From assembly GCA_039881045.1 (NCBI GenBank), contig JAYWVB010000049.1:1-64000 (forward strand): a stretch of DNA of 64,000 nucleotides. The letters are read 5' to 3'. Both the position numbers and the translations under genes were made by a program. Source of the DNA: Chaetomium olivaceum. Lineage: Eukaryota > Ascomycota > Sordariomycetes > Sordariales > Chaetomiaceae. Under the pieces are notes generated by a model. The model ran no database searches and was not told the DNA's origin. It worked only from the letters and a program-made list of their open reading frames with translations. Positions 12,001 through 23,259 of the stretch are shown here, one piece after another (position 1 is the first letter of the stretch; each line of letters opens with the position of its first letter).

Positions 12001-15000
12001 AGTTGCTCATGATGGTCACTTTGCCAAAATAGGGGTTAATTATCGCGTCAAATTGAGTTGCGCTACAATTCCAAAAAGAGAACACCTTCGCCTCACCTTC
12101 GTGTGGGTGTGACTACAAACTGGTGATTTCATGACAAGAGTTCTATTTGTTGTTTTGGTAATGCATTGCTCTTACCAGCGGTATTTCAAGTTACATTTCT
12201 TGTTAGTACGATTTCCAGTTTTCGGTCGAAGAGCCATGCGCGTTCGCATCGGTGCTCAGTCCCAGCCCGAAAGGGGGTTCAAGTCAAGCCGGCGCTCTAC
12301 CAGCATAGACCTTGAACAGAAGAACTTCCCCTAAACAGCATGATTATTAGCCCCTAACTTCATTTCCGAGTGATTCTAGAAACATGCATTTCCTTTCAGT
12401 TTGTGAATTTGAACGGGGCCTCACAGCCCGTTCATGACTCAAGTTTGTATGAGCCCCTTAGATTCGCAGGCTGTGCCCGCCGCCTGTTGATCGAGCTGTT
12501 TGCCCACATCTTACGGACGGGATGGCGAGCCCACGCCATAAACCGCTACAGGGTTTCTTTGGACTATTCCGGTTCAATACCTTACCTATGCTTTCGACCA
12601 TGCATGGACCTGGACATGCAGCGCTACATAAGCTCATAAGGAACTGACCGCGCTCTGAGATCGTCTGAACACGAAGTCTGGTGGCAAAACTGAGTCGTGC
12701 GTCATGAACGTCTAGGCATGTCCGTGGATTATTCAGGCGACACTGTGTGGCGCTGCATCCGGAGCTGTTGACCGAGTGCCACAGGTCAAGGCAGTTTGTG
12801 GAATTGTTACATAAAACGTGGGAGTCTGTTTCCAACCGCAGCGCGGTGACTTGACGATTGGCTTCACTAGACAGTTGCTACGGTGGGCATTTCAATACCG
12901 GCAACTACAACGCTGGCCATGAACTAGATGGCGCCCTAACCACGGTTTCGGAAGAGTGTTCCTGGGTCCGCTCTGCCACATTGGATTTGGTCACAACGTC
13001 AACGGTTCAAGTGTCTGAACAAAGCGCGGTGATTGCCGAAACAAGGTCGACGGCCTCCCCAGCTGAAAGCCGCGGCGCAGCAGCCGTAACCAGCTGCCCG
13101 AAACCAGCCGGCCTCAAGGAATCTTAGACATGCGCTAAAGATACCACTCGTTGGCCGTCTGTGGATGCTTGTACTCCCTCGAAGCGCGGAATCGCGATGT
13201 CAACGCCACGATAGTGTTACGGCAACACTCCCGCCCTGTCGGTAAGTTTGTTCGCGCAGAAGGACCGAGGAGAGCCAACAGTTGGAGATCGGCGCTGGGG
13301 TTGAGCGAGGTTAAGCGCTCTTGCGTGCAGCTTGGCTTGCAGGCGCGCGCGCTATCACCAAGACGGTTGCAGCGGGGCTGGGGCTGGGGAAATGATTCAT
13401 GCGCGGACATGCAGGGTCTGCAGATGGTGTTTCATCGAGGCGCTGCCTGGGGAAATCGCAGGCCAGTTGCGGGGTTGCCATCCTCACCCATCTCCCGCGG
13501 CGCGGAGAGGGGGAGCTCGAGCAGGCCGAGTTGGCAAGATAAAGGACAGGGTAGGACGACCCGCGATTCTTGAGACTGAGAGGTCGAGGGTGCCTGAGAG
13601 TGCTTCCCGGGGCCTGGCCGCTTGGCTGGCTGGTGTCCTGGGTCGCGTGAGACGGCGCGCAGAACAACAGCCCAGCGCCTTCGAGATGGTGGTGGGCAAG
13701 AGGCCAATCGATCAAACGAGCGAGGATGCAGCCACACTGCAACCCTGTGCGACGCTCAGGGGGTTGCAGCCAGGTCCGGATCTGTGACCCCCTTCTGTGG
13801 CCCTCTTGTGGCACCCTTTGAGCTTTTCTCGAGAGCTTCTTTGGGGTCTGCCGCGATTGCCTCTGGACAATGACCTTTTCTCTTTTGTTGGTGTGTTTCA
13901 AGAATTTTTCCAGCTTCCCTAAGGCCTCACGATTAGGTCCCGTCTTCCAGAATCGGCATCTTGTTGCTGCCAAGACGGCCATCTCGCCGTTTGGTCCAGG
14001 ACCCATGCCCCTGTCGCTAGGGCTGCCCGGGCGACCAGGAGACCAGGAACAGCAGGAAGCCATCCCGAACCGATTGCAAATCTTCTGTGGAGTCGTCCAT
14101 GCCACGAGTTCCAGGAAGCCCCTTCCGCGCGCATGGATCGCAATCTGGAAGATCTCCAGCCATCAATGCTGGTGCAATACTATGCACACAGTATGTAGTG
14201 ACAGGACATTAACCTCCATACTCACGTGGTGTGCCTGGCCGAAACGGGAAGCGCGGCAATGAAATGGATATGGAGCATCCTGTGCAGAATGTTCGGATAA
14301 AGCGCTGCTGGCAGGGCACAGGGAGCGAGGCGCTTCCCGACATGACAATCGGACGAACAGGGGTCGGTCGAGTCCCCCGAGTTCGAAGCCGGCCTCGCGG
14401 GCCAACAAAGGCGTCGGAATGACGGCGGCCGATTCTGATACAGATCAGCCTCCCACAGATAAAGGATGGTAAAATAAAAATAAAGAGGGCCTGGGGTCGT
14501 GAGAAAATTGATGAGTGAACACAGAATTGATCAAAGACGATGGAGAACGGGCGCTCGGCGATCTCGAGTCTTCCGATCACGAAACGGAAGAAAACCAGGA
14601 AGCTGCGGCCAGATTTGCCCCGAGTTGCTGGAGCGCATGGCTTCCAGCTTTCTTCCTGGCTACGGAGAGCGCCCATTGGACTGTTTCGGAGCAGGCGAGC
14701 ATCGCGCCTTGCTCAATCCGGGTTAGCGGCGGGTTGCGCTGGCCTTCGTTTCGTAACCCGAGGCACAGGGTAAAGTAACAGTTAGCGTGAACTGACTAAC
14801 AGCTAAACACTGAGTTGCTTATGATACACTGTTAAGTAGAAGCTGTTAATTGTTTTGAGACACAGTACCTTGGGACACCTCGAGGCGACCCCGCTTATGT
14901 CATTCTCCAATTCGCGATGCATTCCGGGCCTCTGATTGGGAGTTGGCCATCGCTCCTCTTGCCCCAGCGTGGGAGCCATGGCGCACACGCCATCTCGCCC

Positions 15001-16291
15001 TCTCCGTCTGCAGGCTTGCAGGCCCAGCAGCTCTCCATTCAATCACGGTGGCCCGCTATCCGCTCGGCCCTTGCCTGCGACAGGTTCCCCTGCCGCGGGA
15101 CCCCAGCTTGTCGACCATTCACATTGCAAAGCAGCTCCCTTGCCCCACCTGCTCTGGCCCAGTCTCCATCGATTCCAGCCTTCATCTCTCGCTTCCGACG
15201 AAGCCCTTCCTCCTCCTCTTGCTCCCTCCTCCTCCTCTTCGCATCACCAGCACACCACCCTTCCTTTTCGCGCTTTCCCTCTTCCTCCCTTCGTGGTGCG
15301 TCCCTGCGTCGTCGCCTTCGTTGCTCGTCATAATTCTTTGGCTTGACAACCAACATTTCCCAATCATCGCCGCATTCACTCGACCCACTGCACAAATCGC
15401 GATACCCAAAAAAAAGGTTAAAAAAGGAGGCATCTGGAAAGGCTCACCACAAAATCATTTTAATCCTTGTATTCTATTTGCGCACATATCATCCATTTCG
15501 TTGCCATTGCTCACGAGCTCCGGCCGGATCGCTTTTCGTCTCTCTTCGACACACGGCACAGGTTAATTTTTAGACCGCGAACGGGTCAAACAACAACTTC
15601 GACAACATTGTCATTCGACCGAGAAAGGAACCAATACGCTGCTACGAAGCTCGCACAAAAAAAAAACCCACAAACCTCAGGCATTTGTGCCTTTCACGGT
15701 CGCAAGGGGATTGCCCGGTTCATCCCAGTTGTTTTCTTTGACGGTTTGACGGTTCGACCTCGACGTTGCACACAAAGCGCGACGCTCGGCTCAGCTTTCC
15801 GATCGACTCTGGACTCCCGCCGTCTGCATCTCGCCACAGCCGAAGCATCGGCCAGGAAGTCGCGACTTTTTAACAAAGGCCTGCCCCCGTCATCCCAGAC
15901 AAGGCGCCTATAAGCAACACCGGGCCTACTCTTTCCTTCCGCAATCGTTTTGCCCACTTTGACGCTCATTCAGCACCCACAGCCTCTCGGCAACATCGTT
16001 AATACCATCCTCGCATTTTCAGCTGATCGGTTTTTTCACCAACACCCATTATTCGATTTGATTGTCCGAGACAAGGCATTCTCTCATCATCGTTTCTTCG
16101 GGCCTCTGCGAGAGACCAAATAGACTCAGTTGCCACAAGTCGAACGTTCGATCACGTCTTCTTAGCCGCGACAATTTGCATCAATACTTTCTAATATTCA
16201 CACCAACGACCTCGCGTCTTTCGACAATCCTCGAGATCCGTCTCTCCCGACAAGCTTTTTCTCGTCACGTCTGAGCCTTGATCACGTCGCA
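9075..16291. other. Long stretch without a convincing gene; 5' leader of next gene at its end
   Basis: About 7.2 kb. The longest open frame is a 264-codon minus-strand frame at 13311-14105 with no recognisable domain and competing frames on the other strand, so I do not call it. The part from about 14900 to 16291 is rich in C and T on the + strand, with CCTCCT runs and A-runs near 15410 and 15655. It probably holds the promoter and a long 5' leader of the gene at 16292. Confidence 0.45.
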
Positions 16292-18090
16292 ATGGACGCT
16301 GGAAGTCTCGCTCAGATGTCACACGCTCATCTCAACCAGGCCCATGGTCTGGCCATGGGCTCCGGCCTGGCATCCCGCCGGGGAGGCCAAAACATCAAGC
16401 CACTTTCGTTTGATGCTCTGAAGTCGCCAACCGAGCGCGGCGACGGTGTGCCCACACCACGCACCAGCCGGTCCCATCTGCTAGCCGGCCTTCGCACTGC
16501 TCCCAAGTCGGCCACCGCGGCGAGCTTTCCGAACCTTCCTTCGCCGACGACGGCCATGCCCCAAGGCCGGAACCGCAACTCGATGGCCCCGGGAATGTAT
16601 GACTCAGCCAGCCTATATGGACCCAAGACGTCGATGCCTCGATTTGCGAGCCAACAGTCTCAACAGGCCCAGCAAGCACAGCAGCAGGCTCAACAGCAGG
16701 CTCAGCAGCAAGCCCATCAACAGGCCCAGCAGCAGGCTCAGCAGCAGGCCCAACAGCAAGCTCAGCAGGCATATAACCAGCAGATGGCTGCGTTCAACCA
16801 GCACTACACCGCTGAGCAGGTGCTGGCGCCCCCACAGCTACAACTGGACGACACTCGTGACCACATTGACCCCAATCTCCATGCCCAGCTTCTGTACACC
16901 AACGCATACCTGTCCGATCAGCAGCAGCGTCTCCAACAGCAGCTCAAAGCTCTGCAGGCGGCTGCCAGCAGTTTCAGGGACTGAGCATCAACGGCCACTC
17001 CCAAATGATGCAGCAGGGCTACCAGAACGTGTACCAGCAGCAGCTGCAGAACGTTCAGACCATGATGGCGCCGGCCACGCCGCAGGCCGGTGTCTACACC
17101 GTCTACGATCCCGTCACCGGGGCACCTTCTTCCCTGTATCTGGACCAGAACCAAGCTCAGGCCCACCAGAGCCAGCTTAATGCTCAGCTCCATGCGCAGC
17201 TCAATGCCCAACTCGCGAGCCAGGCCCAGATGGCGAACGCATACGCCAATATGCAACAGCCTGCAGTTGGCACTCCGCGCCTCCAGGTTTCCCCCCCGCC
17301 ATCGGTCCCCAATGCATCAGGCTTCCGGATCCCGTCGCCGCCGCGCCGATACGATTCCCCGGCTGAGACCCACGCTCCTCTGCCACCCCCGAGCGCCAAC
17401 GCCTTCCGCCGAGGCCATAAGAAGACCCCGTCGGTTTCCAACAAGGGTCACTTGTCGATTGCGACGAACGAGGACCCCCTCAAGTCGGCCGGTCCCAAGA
17501 CGGCTTCGTTCCCGCTCACACCCATGACCGCCGGCTACGGGCCTGGCCAGGGTCGGGCTGGTGAGCATCCCGTCCGGCAGCCGCGGAACCCGCCGTCGAT
17601 GGATGAGCTCAAGACCAAGCCAACCTCCAAGCACGAAGGCAGCAAGAACTTTGTCACGCGCACCCGCCGATCGGCTATCCACAACCTCGTGCGGGCCGGA
17701 CTTGAACGGCGCAAGGAAGCACGGAGCTCTGGCAGCATCAGCCCCATTTCCGAGAGCACCGAGGAGCTCGTCGAGACGCCCATGACGGACAACGACAGCG
17801 ACTCCGGCCGTAGCGGGTCGGGAAGCCTGGTTGACCGGGACGAGTGCAGCCTGCCCAGCTCGAGGACTAGTACTGGCAGCTGGGGCGCCATCGGTTCTGA
17901 CCGGCCGAGCTCGCGGCAAAAGACGCATCGGTCCAGCGTCGACAGCGCTCCCTCGGACTCGGAGAATGCGCCGGGTAGCTTCGCTAGCCTGCTTAAGAAC
18001 AGCAACCGAACCATCAAGGCTGGCGGCGACGTCCATCGCAAGGCTCGGCTCGTTCTGGGTAGCGGCGAAAAGCGCAAGCTCGCTGTCTAG
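16292..18090 (+). CDS. Gln-rich conserved unnamed protein, one frameshift
   Basis: The start ATG at 16292 has a good context (gtcgcaATGG). The first frame runs to 16984 and the second (17005-18090) continues it. The proper reading moves from frame 2 to frame 1 near 16960, within gctgccagcagtttc, where one missing base would join AA..QQFQGLSING. With that repair the protein is about 600 residues. It has an N-terminal basic/Ser segment, a long CAG/CAA-coded Gln/Ala repeat (about 16655-16790), further Gln-rich sequence, then a Ser/Pro-rich half. Near 17640-17710 is a basic conserved-looking block (NFVTRTRRSAIHNLVRAGLE), followed by an acidic Ser-rich tail. It has no membrane segment or enzyme motif. 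A nuclear or cytoskeletal scaffold role would fit the composition, but that is a guess. Confidence 0.7.
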
Positions 18091-19325
18091 TCAACAATGG
18101 GGTTTGGGGGATGGTGAGCCGGACAACTGGACCTTACGCTAATTCACGATTATGCCCATGTTTCTTCTATTATCTTTCCTTCTCGTCCGCCTGTTGGCGT
18201 ATCTCGAAGTTGGGTTGCAGCGCCTCCCAGGTTCGGGGACATGCCTTCGGCACGGACATGGCCTTAACGAAGTTTTTTTCTTGCTACTACCCTTCTTGAG
18301 ACGACCGGGATCTGTGATGTTTGACAATCGGTTTACGTTTAAGGAGCCCTGCTTCTTTTCTCATTTGCGGTAGGACGGTGTTATTCTTGGTTGCATTTCT
18401 GGGGAGCAGTGCCTTGGTCTTTTTCGACTTCGATTCTCGACGGCGTCAAAACCCTGCCGACTTTTATCCTTTCTTGCGCTGGCATTGGAGGTCTGATGTT
18501 GTTCGGGCCCGGCCAGGTCATTCGATTCCATTCTTACAGTCCTTGACCGGCACTCAACAAGAACCAAAGCTTGCCACGCCTTTTGACGGTCCTTTTTTTC
18601 GCTCGGGAACAGGAAGCCCGTAGCTGAACCGACCGTGGCAGTTTGGAGCATGGGGATATCGGCCATATGAGCAGATGGATGGGTAGCTGGGATAACGGGG
18701 GTTTCTTTTGGAAGGGGGGCAGTCAATGCACACACGGTTCAAGGTCCACTGCGCGTCCACCCGGGGAAGGACTTGGGTGTTGATGGTGTGGTCCCTTGCC
18801 ATGTAACCTATGGGGGTTTTTGAGGGGACGGCAACAAGGTTTGCGTCGGGTTGGAGATGGGTTTCGGCTCCCTCATCCGATGGGCGCCTGGTTTGCGGTA
18901 TGGGAGAGGGGCGGGCTCGAGACGACGGCTTGTAGCTAGCTACCCTCCTTAGTCTTCCATTCATTGTGCAGTATTGCCTGATTTGATAACACTTGTGCGT
19001 CTGTCAATTCATGATGGCCTCTTGATATGTATGTGGTGCATGATCTGTCTGTTCCATAACTGCTATCTGCGTTTCCCGCTACCGTGCGGGCTGGAGCCAA
19101 GTATTACGTCTGACTTGGGTAATTTAAGGTGTACAAATTGGTTGACAATTTGCCTAGTTGTATGAGTGCTGGCAAATCAGAACTGACTACCCATCATGGA
19201 CGAGTGTGAGTACCATGTTACTTTTGTGTTACTTTAACTTCCGTACCAACACCATACAGCAAATGAATACCGTTCTTCCATATCCTTCCTTACCTTCAAG
19301 ACCCCGTTCTCAACTCCCCGGGCCG
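18091..19325. other. Intergenic, no gene seen
   Basis: About 1.2 kb between two convergent genes. It probably holds the 3' untranslated regions of both. T-rich tracts occur near 18265-18290 and 18345-18365. Open frames are short and without recognisable domains. Confidence 0.5.
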
Positions 19326-20396
19326 CTAACCATCAACACCACCCCGCCACTCCACCCCATCCATATTCTTCAACGAAAACTGGAAACAGATCCCCCTCTC
19401 CGCCAACCGCCGTCTCACCTCGGGCGCGTCTTCCTCCATCCACTCGTACGGCCACATCACCTCATCGTCGGCGACCGACAACCGAAACAGTTTCAAGGTA
19501 GCCGGCGCGTGCGCCTCGACGGCAGCGGCCGCCTCGGGCAGGCTGAACTCGGCGGCGCCCACGTTGTGGCCGCCCCACGCGTACTTGAACGTCTCGAGCC
19601 GCGGGCAGCTGGTCAGGATCCCGATCAGCGTGTCGAGGCTGATGGAGCTGTACCGGCAGTCGAGGTGCCGTAGCTGCGGCGCCGGGGGCGCGGCGAGGAT
19701 GGTGCCGTCGCCGTCGAGGTTCTCGGTGCTGCCGTCGAGGCGGGTGAAGGTCAGAGACATGAGGTTGGGCGCGGCGAGGAAGAGCGGCTTGAGGGTCAAC
19801 AGGTCGATGCCGCCGTCCCGGTGGTCGTGGTAGGTGAAGGAGGCGGTGTGCAGGCGGGGGAGGGAGAGAGCGGAGTTGAAGCGGAATGTCTCGGCGTGGG
19901 CGAGGGTGGCGGAGACTGTTTCGAGGTTGGGGCACAGGCTGGCGACGATGTCGAGCGGGAGGTTGTGGAAGGAGTCGGCGAACATGGATTCCTCGAGCTG
20001 CCAATCGAAGTGTTCTCGGTCGTCGTCGGATAGGTCGTCCCGGTAGTCTTGGAACCGTGAGGTAAAGTACTCCACGAGGGCGGGTGACGAGTCGGATCTG
20101 TCGCCGTTCCAGTAGTCGTAGAAGCGTAGAGCCCTGGGGAGTTGGGCAAGGTCTTTACGGGCGAGGAGGGTGCGGGCGATCAGAGCCCACTTACGGCCCG
20201 GGAGGTAATGGTAGAGGTGTGGTGTAGCCGTAACATTGAGGCGGCGTGACATTAAGCAGAGGTAGGCCAGGGATGAGATACGGTTTCTTTCGGTGTTGTG
20301 CATTTGAATTGGGCGCTTCTTGAACGGCGTGCAATGCATGCACAATGGCCGGATGATTTCGTCGGCGAGTTCAACGGGGAGTTCGTTGATACCCAT
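19326..20396 (-). CDS. F-box-like protein with leucine-rich tail
   Basis: A single intact 356-codon frame starts at ATG 20396. The N-terminus (MGINELPVELADEIIRPL) fits an F-box: the LP..L..EI pattern is followed by a second helix (SLAYLCLMSRRLNVTATPHLY). The rest holds spaced leucine-rich segments (LCPNLETVSATL, LPRLHTASF, APNLMSLTF, APQLRHLDC, CPRLETFKYA) typical of the degenerate LRR tails of fungal F-box proteins. Such proteins are usually substrate adaptors of SCF ubiquitin ligases, with the LRR part choosing the target. The substrate cannot be inferred. No intron is needed. Confidence 0.7.
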   Translation of the reverse strand: MGINELPVELADEIIRPLCMHCTPFKKRPIQMHNTERNRISSLAYLCLMSRRLNVTATPHLYHYLPGRKWALIARTLLARKDLAQLPRALRFYDYWNGDRSDSSPALVEYFTSRFQDYRDDLSDDDREHFDWQLEESMFADSFHNLPLDIVASLCPNLETVSATLAHAETFRFNSALSLPRLHTASFTYHDHRDGGIDLLTLKPLFLAAPNLMSLTFTRLDGSTENLDGDGTILAAPPAPQLRHLDCRYSSISLDTLIGILTSCPRLETFKYAWGGHNVGAAEFSLPEAAAAVEAHAPATLKLFRLSVADDEVMWPYEWMEEDAPEVRRRLAERGICFQFSLKNMDGVEWRGGVDG

Positions 20397-21177
20397 TGTG
20401 TGAGACTCTCCTGGTTCTCAAATTACGAATAAGGTGACTTCAACAAGAAGAAGAAGAATGATGATATTGAGGATTATTGGACCCCCCCACCCCCCTGATT
20501 GAAGCCTATTCGTGCGGATTTCTCACCGAGTACAGACATACCTGTATGTACATAACCTACCTAGGTAGTTAGCCGAAGTCGGAGAAACGTATCCTCGGCT
20601 TGCTGCATCGTCCCTTTAACAAAGAACTCGGTACGTGCCGAGTTGACATCCAAAACATCAAAACGCATGCCCGATAAGTGATTGATTCCGCGGAGTGGTG
20701 GTTCATCACGATAACACCAACTTGGTGTTGGTCAGTCCATACCCCGTATCTCCGCTTGCGAGCCTGAGTCGGAGCTGGTTTTCAGTGCCGGTTCTTAATT
20801 CCGGCGGTGGGTCTCAGATTTCTCATACTCCATGCAGCGTGAGATCGTTTCGGTCGACTCGGGTCATCTCTTTGCTAGCGGCAGTCGTCATATCTTTTGC
20901 CCGCAAATGTGATTTGGTGAGAGGGGTTTCCCTCCCACTTGGTTTCAAATGTTGTTAGGTCTTCCGAGAATTAGTCAACACCCCGCACTTTCTCTACCTG
21001 TTTGTGAAAAAGGAGTTGACTGAGTGACTCTCATATTTCAATCTTCATTCGACAGTCACTGTCAAACCACAAAATAATCCCATCAAATTATCTTGCTGCT
21101 GTAAGTACGTCGTCAACCCCGCATCGCCACATCACTACCTTAACTTAGGCACTCATACCCTCTAGACCATCGCCGCC
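20397..21177. other. Divergent intergenic region
   Basis: About 780 bp between the divergent F-box and aldo-keto reductase genes, so it holds both promoters. It contains a run of C at 20490-20500 and an AT-richer stretch near 20995-21110 just before the reductase start. No gene is seen here. Confidence 0.5.
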
Positions 21178-22325
21178 ATGTCTCCCCTAATCGCCCAGTC
21201 ACCCACGCCGCGCGTAATCCTTGGTCTGATGACCTTTGGTCCTGATGAGTCCACCGGCGCCCGCATCACCGACGTCGGCGAGTTCGCCAAGATACTCGAC
21301 CTGTTCCTGTCACGCGGCTACAACGAGGTCGACACGGCTCGCATGTATGTCGGCGGCAAGCAGGAGGCCTTCACGCGCGAGGCCGGATGGCAGGACCGCG
21401 GCCTGACCCTGGCCACCAAGGTTCAGTATCCAAAAGAGCCGGGCGCGAACACCTACGACAAGGTGTTGCAGTCGGTTGACATTAGTCTGAAAGACCTAGG
21501 CACAGAGTGTGCAGACATTCTCTACCTTCACGCGGCCGTAAGTTACTATTGACTACCACAACTTGTCACGAACTGTCAGTCATCAAAGCATCTGGTAACT
21601 AACAGCCACGCCAGGACCGCGCCACCCCCTTCGCCGACACCCTCCGCGCCATCAACGACCTGCACAAAGCCGGCAAGTTCGTGCGCTTCGGCGTGTCCAA
21701 CATCACGGCCTTCGAGCTGGCCGAGGTGGTCCTAACCTGCACCCACAACGGCTGGGTGCGCCCGACCGTCTACCAGGCCATGTACAACGCCATCACGCGC
21801 AGCATCGAGCCCGAGCTGGTACCCGCCTGCCGCCGCTACGGCCTCGACATCGTCGTCTACAACCCGCTCGCCGGCGGCCTGTTCTCGGGCAAGATCAAGT
21901 CCGGCGATATGGTCCCCGCCGAGGGGCGGTATAGTGATAATGCCGTGTCCGGGAAGATGTACCGGGATCGCTATTTCCGGGATACCACCTTCCGGGCGCT
22001 GCAGGTGGTCGAGAAGGCCGTGGAGAAGGCCGGGCTGAGCATGATTGAGGTGGCGTTGCGGTGGGTGGTGCATCACTCGGCGCTGAAGGTGAAGGATGGG
22101 AATGATGGTGTTATTATTGGTGTGTCCCAGCTCGAGCAGTTGGATGCTAACTTGACGGCTCTTGAGAAGGGGCCGCTGCCGGAAGAGATGGTCAAGGCTC
22201 TGGATGAGGCGTGGGCCATTAATAAGGCCGATACCAGCGTGTACTGGCACGGCGAGGTCAAGTATGCGTACGACACACGGGAGGCCTTGTTTGGGGGCAG
22301 AAGTAGGGAACAGATAGGACAATAA
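21178..22325 (+). CDS. Aldo-keto reductase (AKR7 / aflatoxin-aldehyde reductase type)
   Basis: A NADPH-dependent reductase of aldehydes, presumably cytosolic, with an AKR (beta/alpha)8 barrel. Exon 1 is 21178-21537 and exon 2 is 21615-22325. The intron is gtaagt...ccag (77 nt) with a likely branch site (actaac) at about 21598-21603, and splicing gives 356 residues, normal for the family. Seen motifs are ILGLMTFG at the N-terminus, YNEVDTARMY with the catalytic Asp and Tyr, the catalytic Lys in TLATKVQ, the His of LYLHAADRATPF across the splice, FGVSNITAFELAEV, VYQAMYNAITRSIE, and the NPLAGGLFSGKI loop with the cofactor-binding region after it. The splice at ccag restores the LHA-x-DRATPF spacing, which is why I prefer it to the earlier cag. 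The native substrate is unknown. Confidence 0.9.
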
Positions 22326-23259
22326 GTAAGCCAGCCTTTTATGCACAATAGTGAAGCAGTAATCGTTTTCCTTTTCCTCATGGTTTGTTCTAAGTTAGCA
22401 CACCACAGCCTCCAAACCAAACTGCCGACTGCAACTGAGGAAATGATGAACGGGTCTCTTGGTGAGAAGGCCAACCGGACTCGGTACCACGTGAGGCACC
22501 GGACTGAACTACGCACCCGCACCTCCGTGATAGAGAATTGCCGATTATGTATCATTGCAGGCTATTTCTTAAAGAGACTATCACGGCGCAGGGGAGAGAG
22601 AGTAGGGGGTTGCGGCAGCAAGTCTCATGTATCATGAGTTGGTCAAAGAAAGTCTACATCTATGTCTATCATGTCTATCATGTTTATCTAAACTGGCGTG
22701 ATGCAGCAGCGCGGCACATCATCGACTATTGCTGCGTTAGAGAGTGTCATGACACTTTCAGCGGGAACCAGTACCGAAGGCCGGGTCGGGGGCTGGGTTA
22801 GGGGCCGGGCCGGGACTGGGACCGGGACGGGGACCGGGCGTGGGCATCTAGTCGGGCTTCTCGTACGCGCCCCGTTTCTGGAGGGCTTGGCGCATGTTGG
22901 AGATTGTGTGTAACGGCTGAGTGTAGTTTGGATATGGCGGTTGCTCTATTGTGAGTGTTGGAGGTGTCTCGCGACTTCTTGTCAGGGTTGGGATGGTGGA
23001 TGTTGGAGTGGAGTGAGGGCGGTTGTGGTGAAAAGAAGTGCTTGGTTAAGAGGAAAGTGGGGCAGGGAAACTGCTGTGTATATATGTGGGATAATGTTGG
23101 TCACATATAATGAAGTTTCTACTTGCTTTAAACTGCCTCAAGGGACAATGAAACTGTTCGTCATGAGTGTTAGGTACCTTACTTTCCGGGCCCGCAGACA
23201 AAGGAGGGTGGCTCACCATTCTCTCCCATGCGTGTAAACGGTACAATTCAAAGTGACCC
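22326..23259. other. Intergenic with a G-tract block
   Basis: About 930 bp between convergent genes. It includes a dense G-tract block on the + strand (22781-22845, listed separately) and short repeats such as catgtctatcatg near 22660-22690. No gene is seen. Confidence 0.5.
22781..22845 (+). repeat. G-tract repeat, possible G-quadruplex
   Basis: More than eight runs of three to five G occur within about 65 nt, spaced by one to four bases, several in the form GGGAC(C). The density meets simple G-quadruplex rules on the + strand. It lies between the 3' ends of the reductase and NLR genes. Confidence 0.6.

Noticed and set aside
12270..12305. tRNA-like boxes (ggttcaagtc and, on the other strand, tggtagagcgcc)
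   Set aside because: The A-box-like and B-box-like pieces are in opposite orientations and no cloverleaf with acceptor stem can be formed.
13311..14105. 264-codon minus-strand frame
   Set aside because: No domain or motif, low-complexity composition, and overlapping long frames on the other strand, as expected by chance in GC-rich DNA.
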